Source of the DNA: Muricea muricata
Taxonomy: Eukaryota; Cnidaria; Anthozoa; Malacalcyonacea; Plexauridae
Assembly (NCBI GenBank): GCA_963855995.1
Contig: OY979717.1
Span: 50,729,744-50,793,743 of the forward strand
DNA length: 64,000 nt
Direction of reading: 5' to 3'
A program made the position numbers and the translations under genes. The notes beneath the pieces were generated by a model. It saw only the letters and a program-made list of their open reading frames with translations. It did no database searches and was not told the origin of the DNA. Shown in pieces: positions 20,188 to 33,400 of this stretch; position 1 is the stretch's first letter, and each line of letters begins with the position of its first letter.

Positions 20188-22171
20188 ATTTAAAGTTGTG
20201 GCAACTGGAGGTAGATCGACCTATTACATCAGTCCTTGTCACGAGTTCTCACAAAACCAAAGTTGCCAGGATGTTACTGTAAGTATGCAGAGAAGATAAG
20301 TTAATATGAAATTCAGCCCAGTGTTGCAAACTCTAACTAAATTAAAAATATTTCATATGCATTAGATATGGATTAGATATGGATAAAACATTTCATATGC
20401 TGGATTAAGATTTGAGATTTCAGTGTGGTTGTAATAGATGACCATTTCTTCACAGATGTGTCAAACAGGCAAGGATGGGACTTTTCCTGTTGCAAAATAT
20501 GATATAGAGGGCTTTAGTGATTTTCTTGATCGAAGTAAACCGATTGCAGTAAAATATCGTCCAATAGAAACGCATGCTGGCGTCAGGTATGTTAATTGGA
20601 CTTGTGTTATGATACGCATTTTAACTAAGCTTAACCCAGAGTAGCTAGCAATCCATTCTACTAAGCTTACTAGGCGTAATTCCGAGATAATGCATTCAAA
20701 CGTGATTGTCGCCAGTTGCAACGACTTGACGTTCTTAACAGTTAATATGCAGATTGTGAAACCATATTCAAATTGCTTATCGAGCGTTCAATAAAAATGA
20801 GAAAGACAACTGTCGTAGTATCGTACAGTATATTTTTTGGAGTTAAAATGCAAAGTTCACCTTGGCACGTTTATACTTTTGTAACTTTTTGCAAAATACA
20901 TATAAACACAATATCTCTAGCTTTAATTTACGACAGATATGGGTCTGTCCGAATTATTAACAGTATTATGTTGAAATCCCAGTCATTAAAAGTTTTCCCC
21001 ATTAAGATTGTATTTTACTCACAAATTACGTCAATTTATCCGATCATTTAGCCAGAAACCAGTTGATACTGAAATAAAAATGTTTGAAGCAAATAAGATG
21101 CGTTATAAAGTTATGTGTTTAAAACTAGTTTTCCATAAAACTAGGTTTTCTTCTATGTTTCAATATAACAGTCGGTGTCTTCAAACCGGTTCGGCGTCTT
21201 CTCGCCGCTATCTTAAGCCTGGTTCACACTTGTCGTATGTCCCTTCTTTTCTCCTCTTCACGTACGTAAATGAATACGTGAACAATCTAAAGTATAGGAC
21301 AAATATTTGATTGCTTTTGCAATGGCATAGAATTCACTCAATCTCTTCTGCCAGAGGATGTCATATCCGATTCTCACGACAAGCGTGAACAAGGCTTTAG
21401 AGTGTCTCAAATCTGGACACCTTCCACGGTTTTTATTCAGGCTTTCATGGCTTGCGTTTGCTTATTTGACTAAGATTCAAGCGTGCTTCAATAAAAACTG
21501 GGATCTAGAAAACACCGAATTACCATGATTATGAATATGTATTACGTTTACCATGTATGGAATATCGTAGACAAGCAAATACACGGCACTGGCAAACAAA
21601 TAGATTGGAATAACGAGCAAATAGCACAAAACTATTGCGACATATGTATTTGGTAGGGTTAGAGTTGGCCTTGATTTTGAAAAGGTACAGAGATGGCAAT
21701 GGAGTAGATTGCCATCGCAATTACAGGAAGTGCAGTCAGACCGTCCACAACGTACAAAATTTACATCACACACCGCTTGTTTTACAACGGAGAGATGCGT
21801 CCAGTTGTTGGACATTACCTACTTGCCTTTTTTTGTATTATGTTACGTACTACGTTACGTTATGTTCTTGTAATACGTACTAGATATATCTATCCGAATT
21901 ACGGCCCACCCATGTTAACGGCGTAGGCGGCAGAATACAATCTCGCTGAGTAAATCTAGCCTACCCGCGTTGCTCAGATATATATGGAGCAAGTTGATGA
22001 TTATATACTTGTGTGTTATAATAACTTCATGTCGGTGATCATGATTTTATGTAACATTTTGTGTTTTTTTATCACTGTAGCAGACAGCTGGTAATAAATT
22101 TGAAATGTGGTCCTGAAGTTAAACTTCCGTCATCAGTCAGTGTGTATCCAGGTTCAAAGCCAATTAAATAC
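20188..22171 (+). CDS. Host MRH-domain (mannose-6-phosphate-receptor-like) gene A, exons 2-4
   Basis: Exons: 20188-20278 (91 nt), 20456-20586 (131 nt) and 22084-22171 (88 nt). Donors are GTAAGT, GTATGT and GTAAGT; acceptors are TATATAG, TCACAG and GTAGCAG. Phases agree (2, 0, 2, 0). The joined product has the MRH pattern: SPCHEFSQNQSCQDVT, MCQTGKDG, an Asp/Glu-rich loop, then HAGVR and LVINLKCGP, where the conserved Arg and Cys of the domain fall. MRH proteins bind phosphomannosyl or other glycans in the secretory/lysosomal route. The signal-peptide exon is not found here and should lie upstream, beyond Polinton 1. Downstream exons (membrane anchor) were not recognised. Confidence 0.72.
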
Positions 22172-25100
22172 GTAAGTTCAGCAATGTGTTTCAAAAAGTA
22201 TAGACAATATTTTGCACAATTGAATTTCTAAAAAATGTAAACATGGATATCTTATGATCTTATGGATATTTCACCACTAAAAATGATCTAGAATCTATTT
22301 CTAAAGTGTAAAATAGGTGGCGAAATAAGTGTAAATTTAAGGCAGCAACATGCGTAACATGCACATTAATATAAAGGCACAGTTATCGAGCGAAACAAAC
22401 CTGCCTGCATGTAAATTGTTTCAACATGTGGATAAATTTATCATCCTACTTCCCTAATGACCTCAGCTAATTGTCTTTGCATATACTACGTTTATGCCTT
22501 ATGGTTCAATTAACAAATTGAGCTTTTTATTGGAAAATAGTCCTCCCAACTCAAGTCAAACTAAGAAAGTAAACTATTTCTTATTATAATGATAATTATA
22601 GCATTTGTAAACTCTGAACACTCGGTGGTTGAGAACCGTATGCGTGCTGATAGAACTTTATGTCAACACGGAAAATTTCCCGTCCCTCTCTTAGCTATAT
22701 TTTCTACCACATTTTCTCGTATTTTTCAATTTCTAGTCGTGTTGATATAATTGTATATTGGCACAGAAAATGTTAAATATTATTCCTAATTGTGTACCAT
22801 TTATACATACACCTCGTATCAAAATCGCATGCAAGTATGCCGACCGAAAATATGCAAACTCGATCATAACAATCGAAGAAATATCGTGTATATGCATGCG
22901 TATCATTGCGATGCATAAGATTTATAGAAGGTAGACAATTTTTGCTCAAAATGGTTCTGGTTGAGAAAAACCATATATTGTACATAAACAGTTACATTCT
23001 TTCTGAACTCTTTCAACTCAAAAAATGCTGTTAGATTCAGTATTTCATCCATCGGATATCACATTTTATTATATAGACGGCCATCGGATATTAAGTATTC
23101 TGTAATCTCCTGGCTCCTTTACTAGTAGGATATTTAATTTAACGATTATAGTTGCCACAGGCTCGGTGATTACAAGTCTATATCCGAATATAGGCTTGTG
23201 ATTACCGAGCCTGAGGCCACTATAGGTTTTAGCATAAATTTTTAGGTGTTTACAAATAAAAATCAACAAAACTTTATAAAAGTCACGCGAAACTTATTAC
23301 TGTACAAAAAAAGAACAAAGTAAATAGCTGCAGTCACTTGCCAGTGATTGTCACTTCAGAGACAGTGAATTTTAACCAATCAGAATGTAAGAAAATCAAT
23401 AGTCGACTGGAAATTTATATTAATTATCAATTATTGGACGAGGTCGAGCAAAATATCGTGATTTGTCGGTAGCGAGAAGATCAATTATTTGCCGATGCCG
23501 AATTAAGGCATTCTCCTACATAGTTTCTTTTAAGACTTAATAACTAGGAATAACAAGCTTTTCACACAAAACTTTTGAACGTGCAGCAAAGCGAGCAGTC
23601 ATTGTTTACCAAATTGAAAGGAATGCGCATGCTCAGATTGTTATGTGTACCTCATTCATGTTTTTAACAAATGCGCATACTCAGAGTGTTATTTGCACGC
23701 AGTTATTTGTAGGTAAATTGAGCAATCAGAATTAAGAATGTATATAAAGAGAATAATAATAGCTCTAATCCTACTATGAGAGAAACCAAGATGGCGACTG
23801 AAAGTTTTTCGATCGCAAAAATCTTGTTTTGAATAGATTGGGAGCCTCACTTGGCCATAAGTACAACACATTAACTTAGATAAAGTTTTTAAAGGTTCGT
23901 ACTTGATGTAAATGTCACCTAAAGAAGTTAAAAATATTGGTTTTTTACGAATTAAGGCTGAATGAGACTCCCGAACGGTGGAAAAGATTATTATTGTTTT
24001 AAATTGCTAAAATAACAAAAGTGTATTAATTTTAAGGCAAACAAGCGTTTATTTCGCTGAAAGCATTTATTTTTTTTAAGAATTTGAAACTTTTGGCAAA
24101 ATTTGTTGAAACCTACTTCTTAAATAACGAAAAGCAGTCTTTTATGCGGTATTAGCTGAAATTGTTTACATTGCTAAACCGATTAATAAGCATATTTTAG
24201 TAAAATATAACTGCTCGTTGTTACGTAGCTTCATCGGCTATTAGCTCATATACGACTCAAGTGCTTAGAAGAATGGTTAAATAATTAATGAATCAAGAAC
24301 TTAATCGTATCTTTATTCCAATATATATAGACACTGGACATAATTGCACCAGGCGCTTGCCCTCAAAACGTTACAAGTTCTGCAGGCTCATTGTCAAGTG
24401 GTCTCAGTACGGGTGGTGTACTTGTTGCAATGTAAGCTTTCTAACACACAACATGTATACAGTTATTGTTTACAGTAATATCGTGGTATAATAACATCTT
24501 AGTTAAAGATGCCGCTTTTGTTTGCAAAGCTGTTAACAAAAGCATTTCAGTTTTTTTAGAGAAATATTTTCTCTTTTTTAGGTTTTTTGTCTGTGGCAAA
24601 AATTGATGTTCGATAAATATCTGAGGATGTAATGAAATTTGGAAATTATGATTTTTTTCAAAAACGTAGAACTTTTCTCAATAGAAAGAGGCAAGGAGTA
24701 ATTGTAATTATCAACGTTTCAAAAATTTATTGTATGACCGAAGTTATGACTTAAGAAAAAAATCTAAAACGTACAGATTAAACGAAAATTCTGTCAAGAA
24801 ATTTCGATCTTGCCGTTTGCCGTTGAACGCGACGATACCTAGCATGTGTCCTTTTTCGAGACTGTACCTGAACTTGTACCTTGCCTTTTTGGGAACATGT
24901 ATGCTCAATTTTAATATCCATTACTGTAAATAGTTCTTTGGATTTGTTGTATTCCATTACATCTTCGTTACATTCCAATGAATATGTTAAATTAATAAAA
25001 TAGTCCATAGTCGCCAACATCAGACGCGTTTGTCGACATCATTTTCTTGACAGTGAAATGTTTTGCCCTTGAAGTATATGGGGCAAGGAAATGGAGATGT

Positions 25101-26050
25101 TTTTTTCCTAAACTGTTGAAAAAAAAATGTGTGGTGAGAAAGTGCTGCAAATTTCAAATGCAGTGTCGGCCACAATTGAGGAAGAAGAGAAGGATCAATT
25201 TGATCTTCTTGATAAATTCCGCGTAACATTTTTATATCTTCTTGATAAATTCTGCGTATCATCATATGTTTGTGTACTGCTGGAGGATAAATTAATCAAG
25301 ATGCTGTATTGTACTCCTATGTATGAAGCTCTTGGTCGGGCATTTTGAATAATTTATGATATTTTTATGCACAATGTGGTACGAAAGCCATTCCAGAATC
25401 ATCTTATTGGGTGGGGAGAGCCAAGAAGTGTTAAACTTGGGAACCAAACTGAATTGGTGCCCTCCTTCTGTAATCTAATGTGAGAGAGCTCTCAAAGAAA
25501 TAGCCCAACTCCATATTGAAGGAGATAAAACAGTGGGTCTAAGCAAGCGCTGTAGTCTAAGTTACAAAGATGCTAGATCGAACAAGATGCAATCTATTTT
25601 TATAGAGCGAATGTCCAAAAAGCCAGAACGGCTACCTTTCCTTGTGTAAACTGAGTTTCACCGACATCGTTGCTGACAGCAACAATATTTAAGTAAATTA
25701 GTCATATGAAACTCACTCAGCAGTTACTTGGTGCATCTATGTGGTACATATATGATTTTGTGCCGGATTCGTGTAATTTAGTTTTGTACAAAATTACCAA
25801 CAATGGCTGCATTGCGACTTTGCTTTTAGAGATTTTTTAGTGGTCCTTTTTTAGTGGATTTTTGAGTGGTTGGATGCCCCTCAGTGATTCTCTGCCATCA
25901 TCTTCAAATCCCTATCATAAAGAGCATTGGGACGTGTTTTGTTTTATTTATCAAAACCGAGTTAGCAAATGAAGAGAAACTATGGCCACAAGAGAAACCT
26001 AGTGGGAGCAGATTAATAACTAAGATTTATTAATTCTCCAGTATTTATTT
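22172..26050. other. Gene-poor intron or intergenic DNA
   Basis: No ORF here resembles a known protein; the longest are 60-80 codons and lack family signals. Visible items are a long hairpin near 23146-23225 and scattered AT-rich runs. It may include later exons of MRH gene A that I could not recognise. Confidence 0.5.
23146..23225. repeat. Near-perfect long hairpin
   Basis: The arms CAGGCTCGGTGATTACAAG (from 23158) and CTTGTGATTACCGAGCCTG (to 23213) continue inward to ATAT with a 4-nt loop and outward for about 10 more bases. Three of the differences in the 26-bp core pair as G-U in RNA. It could be a small hairpin RNA precursor or a short fold-back element; nothing else supports either. 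Confidence 0.5.
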
Positions 26051-26058
26051 CTCGCTAT

Positions 26059-28349
26059 GTGATCTCTTCAACAAGAGTTTATCTCTGCGTATACTTCAAA
26101 ACGAGTGAAAACACTCTAATATTGTTCCAATTTCAAAGAAAGGCCCAGGTGAAAATGTGTCGAACTATGGACCAATATCTTTGTTGTCCTTGGTCTCCAA
26201 AGTCTTTGTTGCGTCTACAACCAACTCATATCACACATTTCCAGTCAACTCTACCATCTTCAAATCGGTTCCCTCGGAGACAGGTCAACTACCCAACACT
26301 TTCTGTATGTTCTCCAAAATATTCATAAAGCGCTAGAGAGTGGAAACCGAGTGGACGCTGTGAACGTGAACTTTGCAAAAGCGCTTGACAAGGTTAGTCA
26401 CAAGCTTTTGTTGGCTAAACTTCAGAAGTTTAGAATAAGAGGTGACCTACTTTGTGTTTTGAATGTCAACTCTCGATATCACGTTATTAAAGAGATCCTT
26501 AACTATTTACATCAGTTGTTTTTATACGGTAGTACGCCCACAAAGTAGAATAATAATTATGCTTAGTTACCAAATTACTATATCCTAATATAACACTTTG
26601 TTTGTTTGGAAATTATCTCTCCTGCCGCCACCAAAGAGTCACTGCTCTGAACGAGACCTCGGGTACACTCCCTGTATTATCTGGAGTTCCTCAGGGATCA
26701 ATCTTGCGACCCCTGCTTTTCCTAGTATATGTGAACGATCTTCCAGGCACATTCCATCTCGGGTGAATCAACTGTGGCAAAGTTTGCAGACGATACCCAG
26801 TGCTAACGTCCAGTGAAAGATTTACACGATTGTGTAGGTCTGCAGAATGATCTGCACGATCTTGTGAATTGGTGTACTACCTGGAAAATGGACTTAAAGG
26901 AAAACGGCAATATACTCTCTTGTCGGCTTATTTATAAAAAGCTTTGAAGTAATTGTAAAATCCGTTGTTATTTTTTGGCAACATACTTAGATTCTGAAAT
27001 ATTGAAGGACAAATAAAATTAGCCACCCGCCATCTTGTTTTATAATTAGATCAATTTTAATGACGTCACAACCTGGGTAGACAGTATAAAACCTGCTCTC
27101 AATTATTTAAATTTTAATGAAATTTTCTTGAACACTTCGCGTTTGACGTAAAAAGTATATACATATAAAGTTAGTTGGTTTTCAACATTCAACATACTTG
27201 ACTAATTGCTTCTTCAAGAGAAAAAACAATTAGCCAGGTTGTGACGTCATGGATTTTTTGAATATCCAAGATGGCGAACGACTAGTGACTTTGCCCTTTT
27301 TTGTCCTTCAATATTTCAAAAACTGAGCATGTTATCAAAAAATTAAGAAAAGATGTTACGGTTAACTTAAAAGTTCTTATCAATAAGGCAGTAAAAAAAT
27401 ATATTGCTGTTTCCCTTTAAATAAATCTAAGTGCGGAGTAATGAGCTTCACAAGAAGCCACCAACCAGTCATACCGTAATATGAACTATTACTGTAGATA
27501 GTCCTCTGAAGCAAATATGTCATCAAAAAGCCCTTGGAATTGTAGTCACAAAATATTTAAATGGTTATAAAATATCGTCGAAAAGCCTCTGACACACATA
27601 ACGTACAGGCGCGAAAAGTCTTGTACCTGTCCACAGTGCGCAGCAAGTCAGGATATGCTGGCCAGGTGTGGGCCCTCATACTGCCGCAGACATATTGTCA
27701 ATAGAACGGGTTCAACGTCGAGACCAAATTCATCCTTTCCCAGTTTCCCTACAGCAACAACATACGGGGAACGACTACGGGCTATTGGTATTTTTCTACT
27801 CTGCTATTGGCATGAATACTTAAACTTAGTTTTTTCGAGTATTCTTAGCAACGATGTCAATGTGTCAATACGAACAATTACCCGGATGACTAGAAACGCT
27901 AACCCTGTCAATGGTATTCTACTCAACGTATCCCAATGCATATGTAGCTTCAAAAACAATTTCTACGTGGGAGCACCTAGTGTATGGAATATTCTGCCTA
28001 GCAACATCCGTGACACTTCAAAATCAATAGCTTACTTTAAAAACTCTTTATTCAATTACTATTTAAACCTTTTAGAACATATATACAACCCTCGTCAAAT
28101 GCCACTCAACTCGATCTCTTGTTAGCTTACTAGTAAGGTCATGTTGTTGATATTTTATAATAGGATGTAATTTGTTTTTAATGTATATATATTGTAATTT
28201 ATTGTATGTAATTTATTGATTATCCCCATTATTGGAGATTATCTCTGTGGTTAGTTCCCGCCTGAATAGTATATAAATATTGTAAAGTATTAGTCTTATT
28301 TATGTCTGTCATGTTTAGCGAAAGTTGTAAAATAAATAAATAAAACAAG
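26059..28349 (+). mobile_element. CR1-like LINE relic (reverse transcriptase and C-terminus)
   Basis: Decayed RT pieces in shifting frames. Motif A-like NFAKALDKVSHKLLLAKLQKF is near 26366-26430, GVPQGSIL-PLLFLVYVNDLP near 26690, and FADDTQ at 26783-26800. After an inserted MITE the frame resumes with SKCGVMSFTRSHQPV near 27430. The C-terminal tail, YWHEYLNLVFS...FYVGAPSVWNILPSNIRD (27655-28125), is typical of the CR1-like LINEs of cnidarians. The 3' end carries an AAAT repeat (28328-28349). Many stops and frameshifts. Confidence 0.75.
26894..27420. mobile_element. MITE with TTAA ends, inside the LINE relic
   Basis: The ends are inverted: TTAAAGGAAAACGGCAATAT at 26894 against TTAAAGGGAAACAGCAATAT read from 27420. 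The internal inverted parts also match (GAAATATTGAAGGACAAA and ATGACGTCACAACCTGG in both orientations). LINE reading resumes immediately after 27420. The TTAA at both ends suggests a TTAA target duplication, as in piggyBac-type elements, but family assignment is uncertain. Non-coding. Confidence 0.7.
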
Positions 28350-29681
28350 TAAATAAGTAATACGCAGATCAGACTGTTACGACTGTAATGATATAAAAGG
28401 AATGGCATCTGCATTTTGATTGGTCAATTTCATTGCAGTAAGGGGGTCCGCTCGTAAAAACATTTTTTTTCTATTTGCTAATGCAATTAGACTATATAAT
28501 TAATATGTTGTTATGGCAGCTTCCATGATCTAAAAAATACATTGTTGATTGTTTTTGTTGCTGTGGTTACCAAAGCGGAGTGTCTTCTATGCTTAAATTT
28601 TCGCAATTTTGTATGCATGATTTCGAGAGAAATATTGACGATAGAAACTTGGAACAACTTTTTCTTGATTACCCAAGACAATGCCCAGGGTGTGAACTAA
28701 AATTATTTCATAACAATGTATAGCGCCTCTAAAATCGAAGATTATATTTTAGAATGTTGAAACTGTCCACTTAAAATTGCAATATCTTTGCCAAATTGTA
28801 ATAAAGCTCGTTCATTTTAGTTCATCCCCTAGCGAAGGACCGTTACTACATAACCACTACTACTACGTTAACTACATAACTACGTTACTACATAAATGTT
28901 TGAAATATGGAAAATTGGCGTTGTAAACAACCTGAGAAAATGGTTTAAAGTTTGTCTTGCAAATATTAATAACTTAAACAAAGCAATGCAACAAAACAAT
29001 AAAGCGCAAAGAAAAGCCACTGGAAGGCCGCCTTTTGTTCAGGGTAAAATCATAGTTTTACCCTAACAAGGTTTACAGTTTCCTGAATTTCTCCGTTTAT
29101 AAATATATATTTTTGTTTGAAATTAGAGAGCCCTGCAAACAATATATTCGATAATTTTTGAACATTCATAAATTTGGAATTTTTTTACTAGTGGGCCACC
29201 TTAATCCCGAATAGGAGTGCAAAAATCTGTAAGAAAGGTGCAAAAATCTGTAACAACAGTGCAAAAATCTGTAACAAACAAGAAACAATCAAATTTGACG
29301 TAAGAAAACGGGAGTGCAAATTTTCTTAAAAAAACAAATATGGTGGGTGAAATTTGAGAGCGACTGCTGTCAAATTTGGCTGGATTTTGAACGAACTCTA
29401 TTTATTTAATAAAATACATCACTATTGGGAAGTTCCGAGTACTTATCACGTATTTATCACGACGTTATGAGCGTAAATTTAAAGTTTTTAAGGAAAAAGT
29501 GAAGGGGAGCGATCGCGATGTAAGTACAGTTGTATTGTGTGTATTCAAATTGCATCACTCGTGCCTGTTATTTCCAAATTGCACTCGAAACTATGCTATT
29601 ACCTATACCAAAAGGAAGTGAACTCATCACTTAGGTCATACAAATTGCTGGCATTCCGATTCAGGTCTGTGCACAGGCTAA
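28350..29681. other. Gene-free DNA left of the hAT/Polinton 2 nest
   Basis: No coding signal. It holds a TAC/ACT-rich simple stretch near 28845-28895 and three direct copies of GTGCAAAAATCTGTAA (about 29217-29275). Ends at the 8-bp target duplication CAGGCTAA (29674-29681). Confidence 0.5.
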
Positions 29682-29726
29682 TAGTGATGGGCGATACCAG
29701 GATTTTTAACTAGGTCTAACTTTATG

Positions 29727-30002
29727 AGTAGTATTAGAAATGTCACCTTTTTTCCAAAAAAAACCATATGAATTAGGGTATTTTTTCTCCAAAAAAACCC
29801 CTTTTTGTGTTTTCCCCACCCCCTCCAACCAACCAGCCCCCTCCTACCAACCAACCCCAACCCCTCCAACCCTTCCCAACCTTTTCCCCAAAATCCTTCC
29901 GTCCGCCATTTTTTCGTTTTTTGGCGTCCGTCTCCCCAACCTTTTGAAAATTCCTTGGAAAATTTTCCAAGGGATTTTTTCCCTAGGGCAATTACATAAC
30001 GG
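29727..30002. repeat. Left terminal inverted repeat of Polinton 2
   Basis: Matches 49389-49722 in inverse orientation, but is shorter by about 38 bp near the tip; the right copy has an extra TTCTGGCTCACTTCG... segment. It has a C-rich block on this strand (CCAACC and CCCC repeats, 29810-29885) and a 20-nt perfect palindrome, CCTTGGAAAATTTTCCAAGG, at 29953-29972. The last codons of the leftmost gene lie inside it. Confidence 0.95.
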
Positions 30003-30450
30003 TTTTAAATTTTTGCATGGCCGTCATTTCTGTCCATTTTTTTCTGGCTTGTTGTAGGTAGGGTTTGACGATGATCCTCACGACGTGCGCTTCTGTTTGC
30101 CTCCCCGCCTTGTGCATTTCGTTAGCTAAAAACGATAGCATTTTTTGTTCGTGCTTAGCAATTTTTTTATGGTCTTTTTTAAGCGCTGGTACTATATATG
30201 TTTTTAATATTGTGTAGGACAGGCCTTTTTTAAAGGCTTTCTCCCTAAAAAAGCGAGAGTTGTTCATGAATTTTTCCACCTTTGTCCCTAAAACATCGTC
30301 CGGGTTGACTTCAATTATGTTTTTAACCGTGAGCATAATTAAGCGGTATAACTTGCGGCTTTCCCAGTATGTTTTAAATGGGAAGTTATAATATTTCATC
30401 ACGTTTCTCCGGAACTCCGCACTTGTTTTTTCAATTAACTTTTGGTCCAT
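29992..30450 (-). CDS. Polinton 2 basic protein, family with 35260-36314 (copy A)
   Basis: 152 residues from ATG 30450, which is fused to AATAAATG; ends inside the left inverted repeat. It is basic and helical. The C-terminal block FLANEMHKAGRQTEAHVVRI, followed by VKPY and KKW-EMTA-QKFKT, is repeated with changes in the gene at 35260-36314 (FLADELEKAGRPVEAHVVRV, KW-KMTAVGKLKT), so the two are paralogues within one element. No known domain; the basic charge suggests nucleic-acid or capsid contact, which is inference. Confidence 0.62.
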   Translation of the reverse strand: MDQKLIEKTSAEFRRNVMKYYNFPFKTYWESRKLYRLIMLTVKNIIEVNPDDVLGTKVEKFMNNSRFFREKAFKKGLSYTILKTYIVPALKKDHKKIAKHEQKMLSFLANEMHKAGRQTEAHVVRIIVKPYLQQARKKWTEMTAMQKFKTVM

Positions 30451-30485
30451 TTATTAACAACCATAAAGTTTTTTTTTTACAAAAT

Positions 30486-33400
30486 TTAAACCATGTTGTA
30501 CGTCAGGTTCATTAACGATCCTTTTTTAAATAATTTTTTTGTATCGACGTTTACGTCGTACAAATATGGATGTTTTTCCCGCCAATGGCGTATGGCCAGC
30601 GTTTTTACACCGTCATTTGTTATGGTCCTCTTATCGTCGTTTGCCGAGAGTGCAATTTTCGTAGTGGATTCCGTGTGGATATTATGTTTGCGGCTTCTGA
30701 TGGCATTCATCGTCCTTTGTTGTTTTTCTTTGGTAAATAGGCAGTCCTTGTAATCTTCTAGCGTTATTTCTTTTTTAACCACACCTTTCTTTACACCTTT
30801 ACATTTTTTGTCTTCTTTTCCACTGTCCATTTTGTAAGCATACAGTTTACTTCTTAGTCCTACAAACTCTGTAATTTGTTTCCCACCAGCCTCGTCTTTC
30901 ATCATCCCAATAACTTTTTTATTTTTTCCTGTTGGTATTCCGCTCGGGTGGGTGTCATTATAATTAGACGTATCAAACCATTCAGTAACGTCGTCGTGTC
31001 TGACTTTGTAAAAATCTTCCGTCCTAATTTCGTAGCACAAACTATCCGTATCCGTGAAGAGTAGGCATGCGTTACTACCGTACTTGGGTTTAATAAAATT
31101 ATAATGGAAGTTATACATTACGTCTTACTAAGGTCTAGGATGGACATTCCCTGGTATATTGGTTTGTTTAATTTAATTGTTGTTTTTTTCATGTGCACTG
31201 CTACCAAATCTTTTGTAAAAATATTAACCCTTTCAAAATTTGGTTTTTTAACTAATTTTTCGAGTATTTTTTCTTCTGTAACAAGTCTTACGTCAACCCT
31301 ATTCCTGATGTTTTCCATTGTCTTACCAAATACAGAATTATTCATCAATTTAAAAAAGTCCTTTTCGAAGTCTTTGTTACCTTTTGTCCGTAGGTCTGTG
31401 TTTAATTGGATGTAATTATTTAACCACGCTCGTTCGTTAAACATGATGCCGCGGTGGGTCTTTGTAAGTTTTAGTCCCATGTTTAAATATTGTCGTAAAT
31501 TTTTGTAGTGTATAGGATATATTTTGTTTTGTCATGTAAGTTTGGTATAAGTTTAGAGACCTTATTAATTTTTAAGGGTTCTGGGGCTAATGGGTATTCG
31601 TTATGTGTGTCATGCAATTCTTTCGGGTACTCGAGGTCGACCTCTAAAATACATCCGGTGTTGTCGTTATTACATATAAGGTCCCAATCCGAAAATTCGT
31701 ACGTGGACAACCATTTAAACCCGTCGACGGATAACGGTTGTGACATGGCCCAACCGTACAGGTTATTTGCATCTAAGTACGGTATGAAGAAACTTTCTTT
31801 TTCGCAGTCGTATTTGTTCATGTACTTGTTGTTGGCTTTGGCATATCTTTTGGTAATGGTACTTATCCCACCGCGAATGCGGGCTTCGACCATTAAGTAC
31901 ATATTCGGGTCGGTTAACAATTCTAATTTTGCCTTTGAAATTTTTAATGCGGCGTCCCACGCGAGTCCCGGTGCTGTGTAATACCACAACGGGTCCAACC
32001 CATAATTTTTTATACAAACGTCGCGATAGTTTTGCATCACGTCTGCAAGCAGTAGGACGTCGGTTTTTAAGTATAAGTCGTGGTAATCTCTCATGGTTTT
32101 ACAACCGAATTCGTTCCAAACTTTTTGTGCCTGTTCGTATTGTTCGTCGCTAATATGCTCGTCGTTTAACTTACTGTAAAAATCTTTTTTAGACGGGAGT
32201 TTTTTGTCAGACAACTTATCAAAACCGGTCATGTATTCGTACGGGAACACGCCTTTTTTCTTTAATAGCTCGTTTGTTCCCATTACCCTTTCCAACGTTT
32301 TAAATTGGTCAGGTCCTAAGCCTTTTACGAGTCCGTCTAAAGATTTTAGCGTAAATTTTACCGAGTCTAGGAGTCTTACTTCTAATGTTTCCTGTTTTAA
32401 TTTTAGGTTACCGCATTCCAAACCTTCTATTTCTTTGTCGGTGAGGTTTAGGACCCTGTCTATTTCTTCGTCGGTCCAGTCAGCCATTTCTTCTATTTCT
32501 TCCTTTGTCCATTTCATTGCACGTACGGGGCGTATTAGTTGTATTTCTTCGTCATTTTTTGTACCGTTATTATATGCAATAAACTTATTAAACGAAATAT
32601 ATTTTTCGTCTGTTTTTGGGATGCAACCTATTTGTCCACCTAGACTTTTTACAAACAGGTGGGAGTCGTACCCTTCCAAATTATGAAACAATACGGGTAC
32701 GAATGTTGGGGTTCTCATCCTGAGATTACATTTACTATGCAACGCCCCTCGATATTTACCAGTGAGGTGGCGATGGTCCCTTACGCGGTCGTTTCCCAGG
32801 GCTAATCCGCACGCATAACATTCAATTGCATTTTTAAAACTTTCCTCTTCTTGTCCTGAGATTTTTATTGGGACAACCGTTTTTAGTATTTTGTAAACCT
32901 CTTTAAGGTCTTTTTCTAAGCATTTTACAAATTTTTCACCTATATCCTCACCTTTCTCCTTTGCCGTGTATAATGGACTCGACCATACATTTGACCGTAT
33001 AACAGAACCCGCTCGGTATATGTTTTTGGTATTGGACGGTCCCATTACCAATTTTGTTATCAACGGGTTCGACGAAGCACTCGAAGTCGGCGTATACAAC
33101 GAAGGGGACCCTATGCATTTTTTGGTATTGTTTAAAGAACATGTACTTGTTGTGCGCGTTAGGGTACACGTGGTGTTGGTGGTCGTGGTTTTTACATAGT
33201 CCTAAATGTTTTTCTAGACTTCCTGGCGTCCTGAAGAGGTTCAAGCACCGTGAACAAATTATATTATCGCGTTTACTAACTTGACTCGATACGAGCCTAC
33301 TTAAATTTTTTACAACACCGTAATGCTCATCGTAAAGGAATAAATTTACAGTACCTTCGTAGTCCGTTTTACCATGCCTTAATGTGTAAATTTTTTTTGT

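Noticed and set aside
29678..30057. ORFs across the Polinton inverted repeats (also 49325-49695)
   Set aside because: Gly/Trp- or Pro-rich translations of GGTTGG/CCAACC tracts, present in mirrored form at both ends; not genes.
32940..33100. Programmed frameshifting in the Polinton 2 polymerase
   Set aside because: No slippery heptamer or strong downstream structure is evident at the shift, and further shifts of different size occur at 31515 and 31117, so random indels are more likely.
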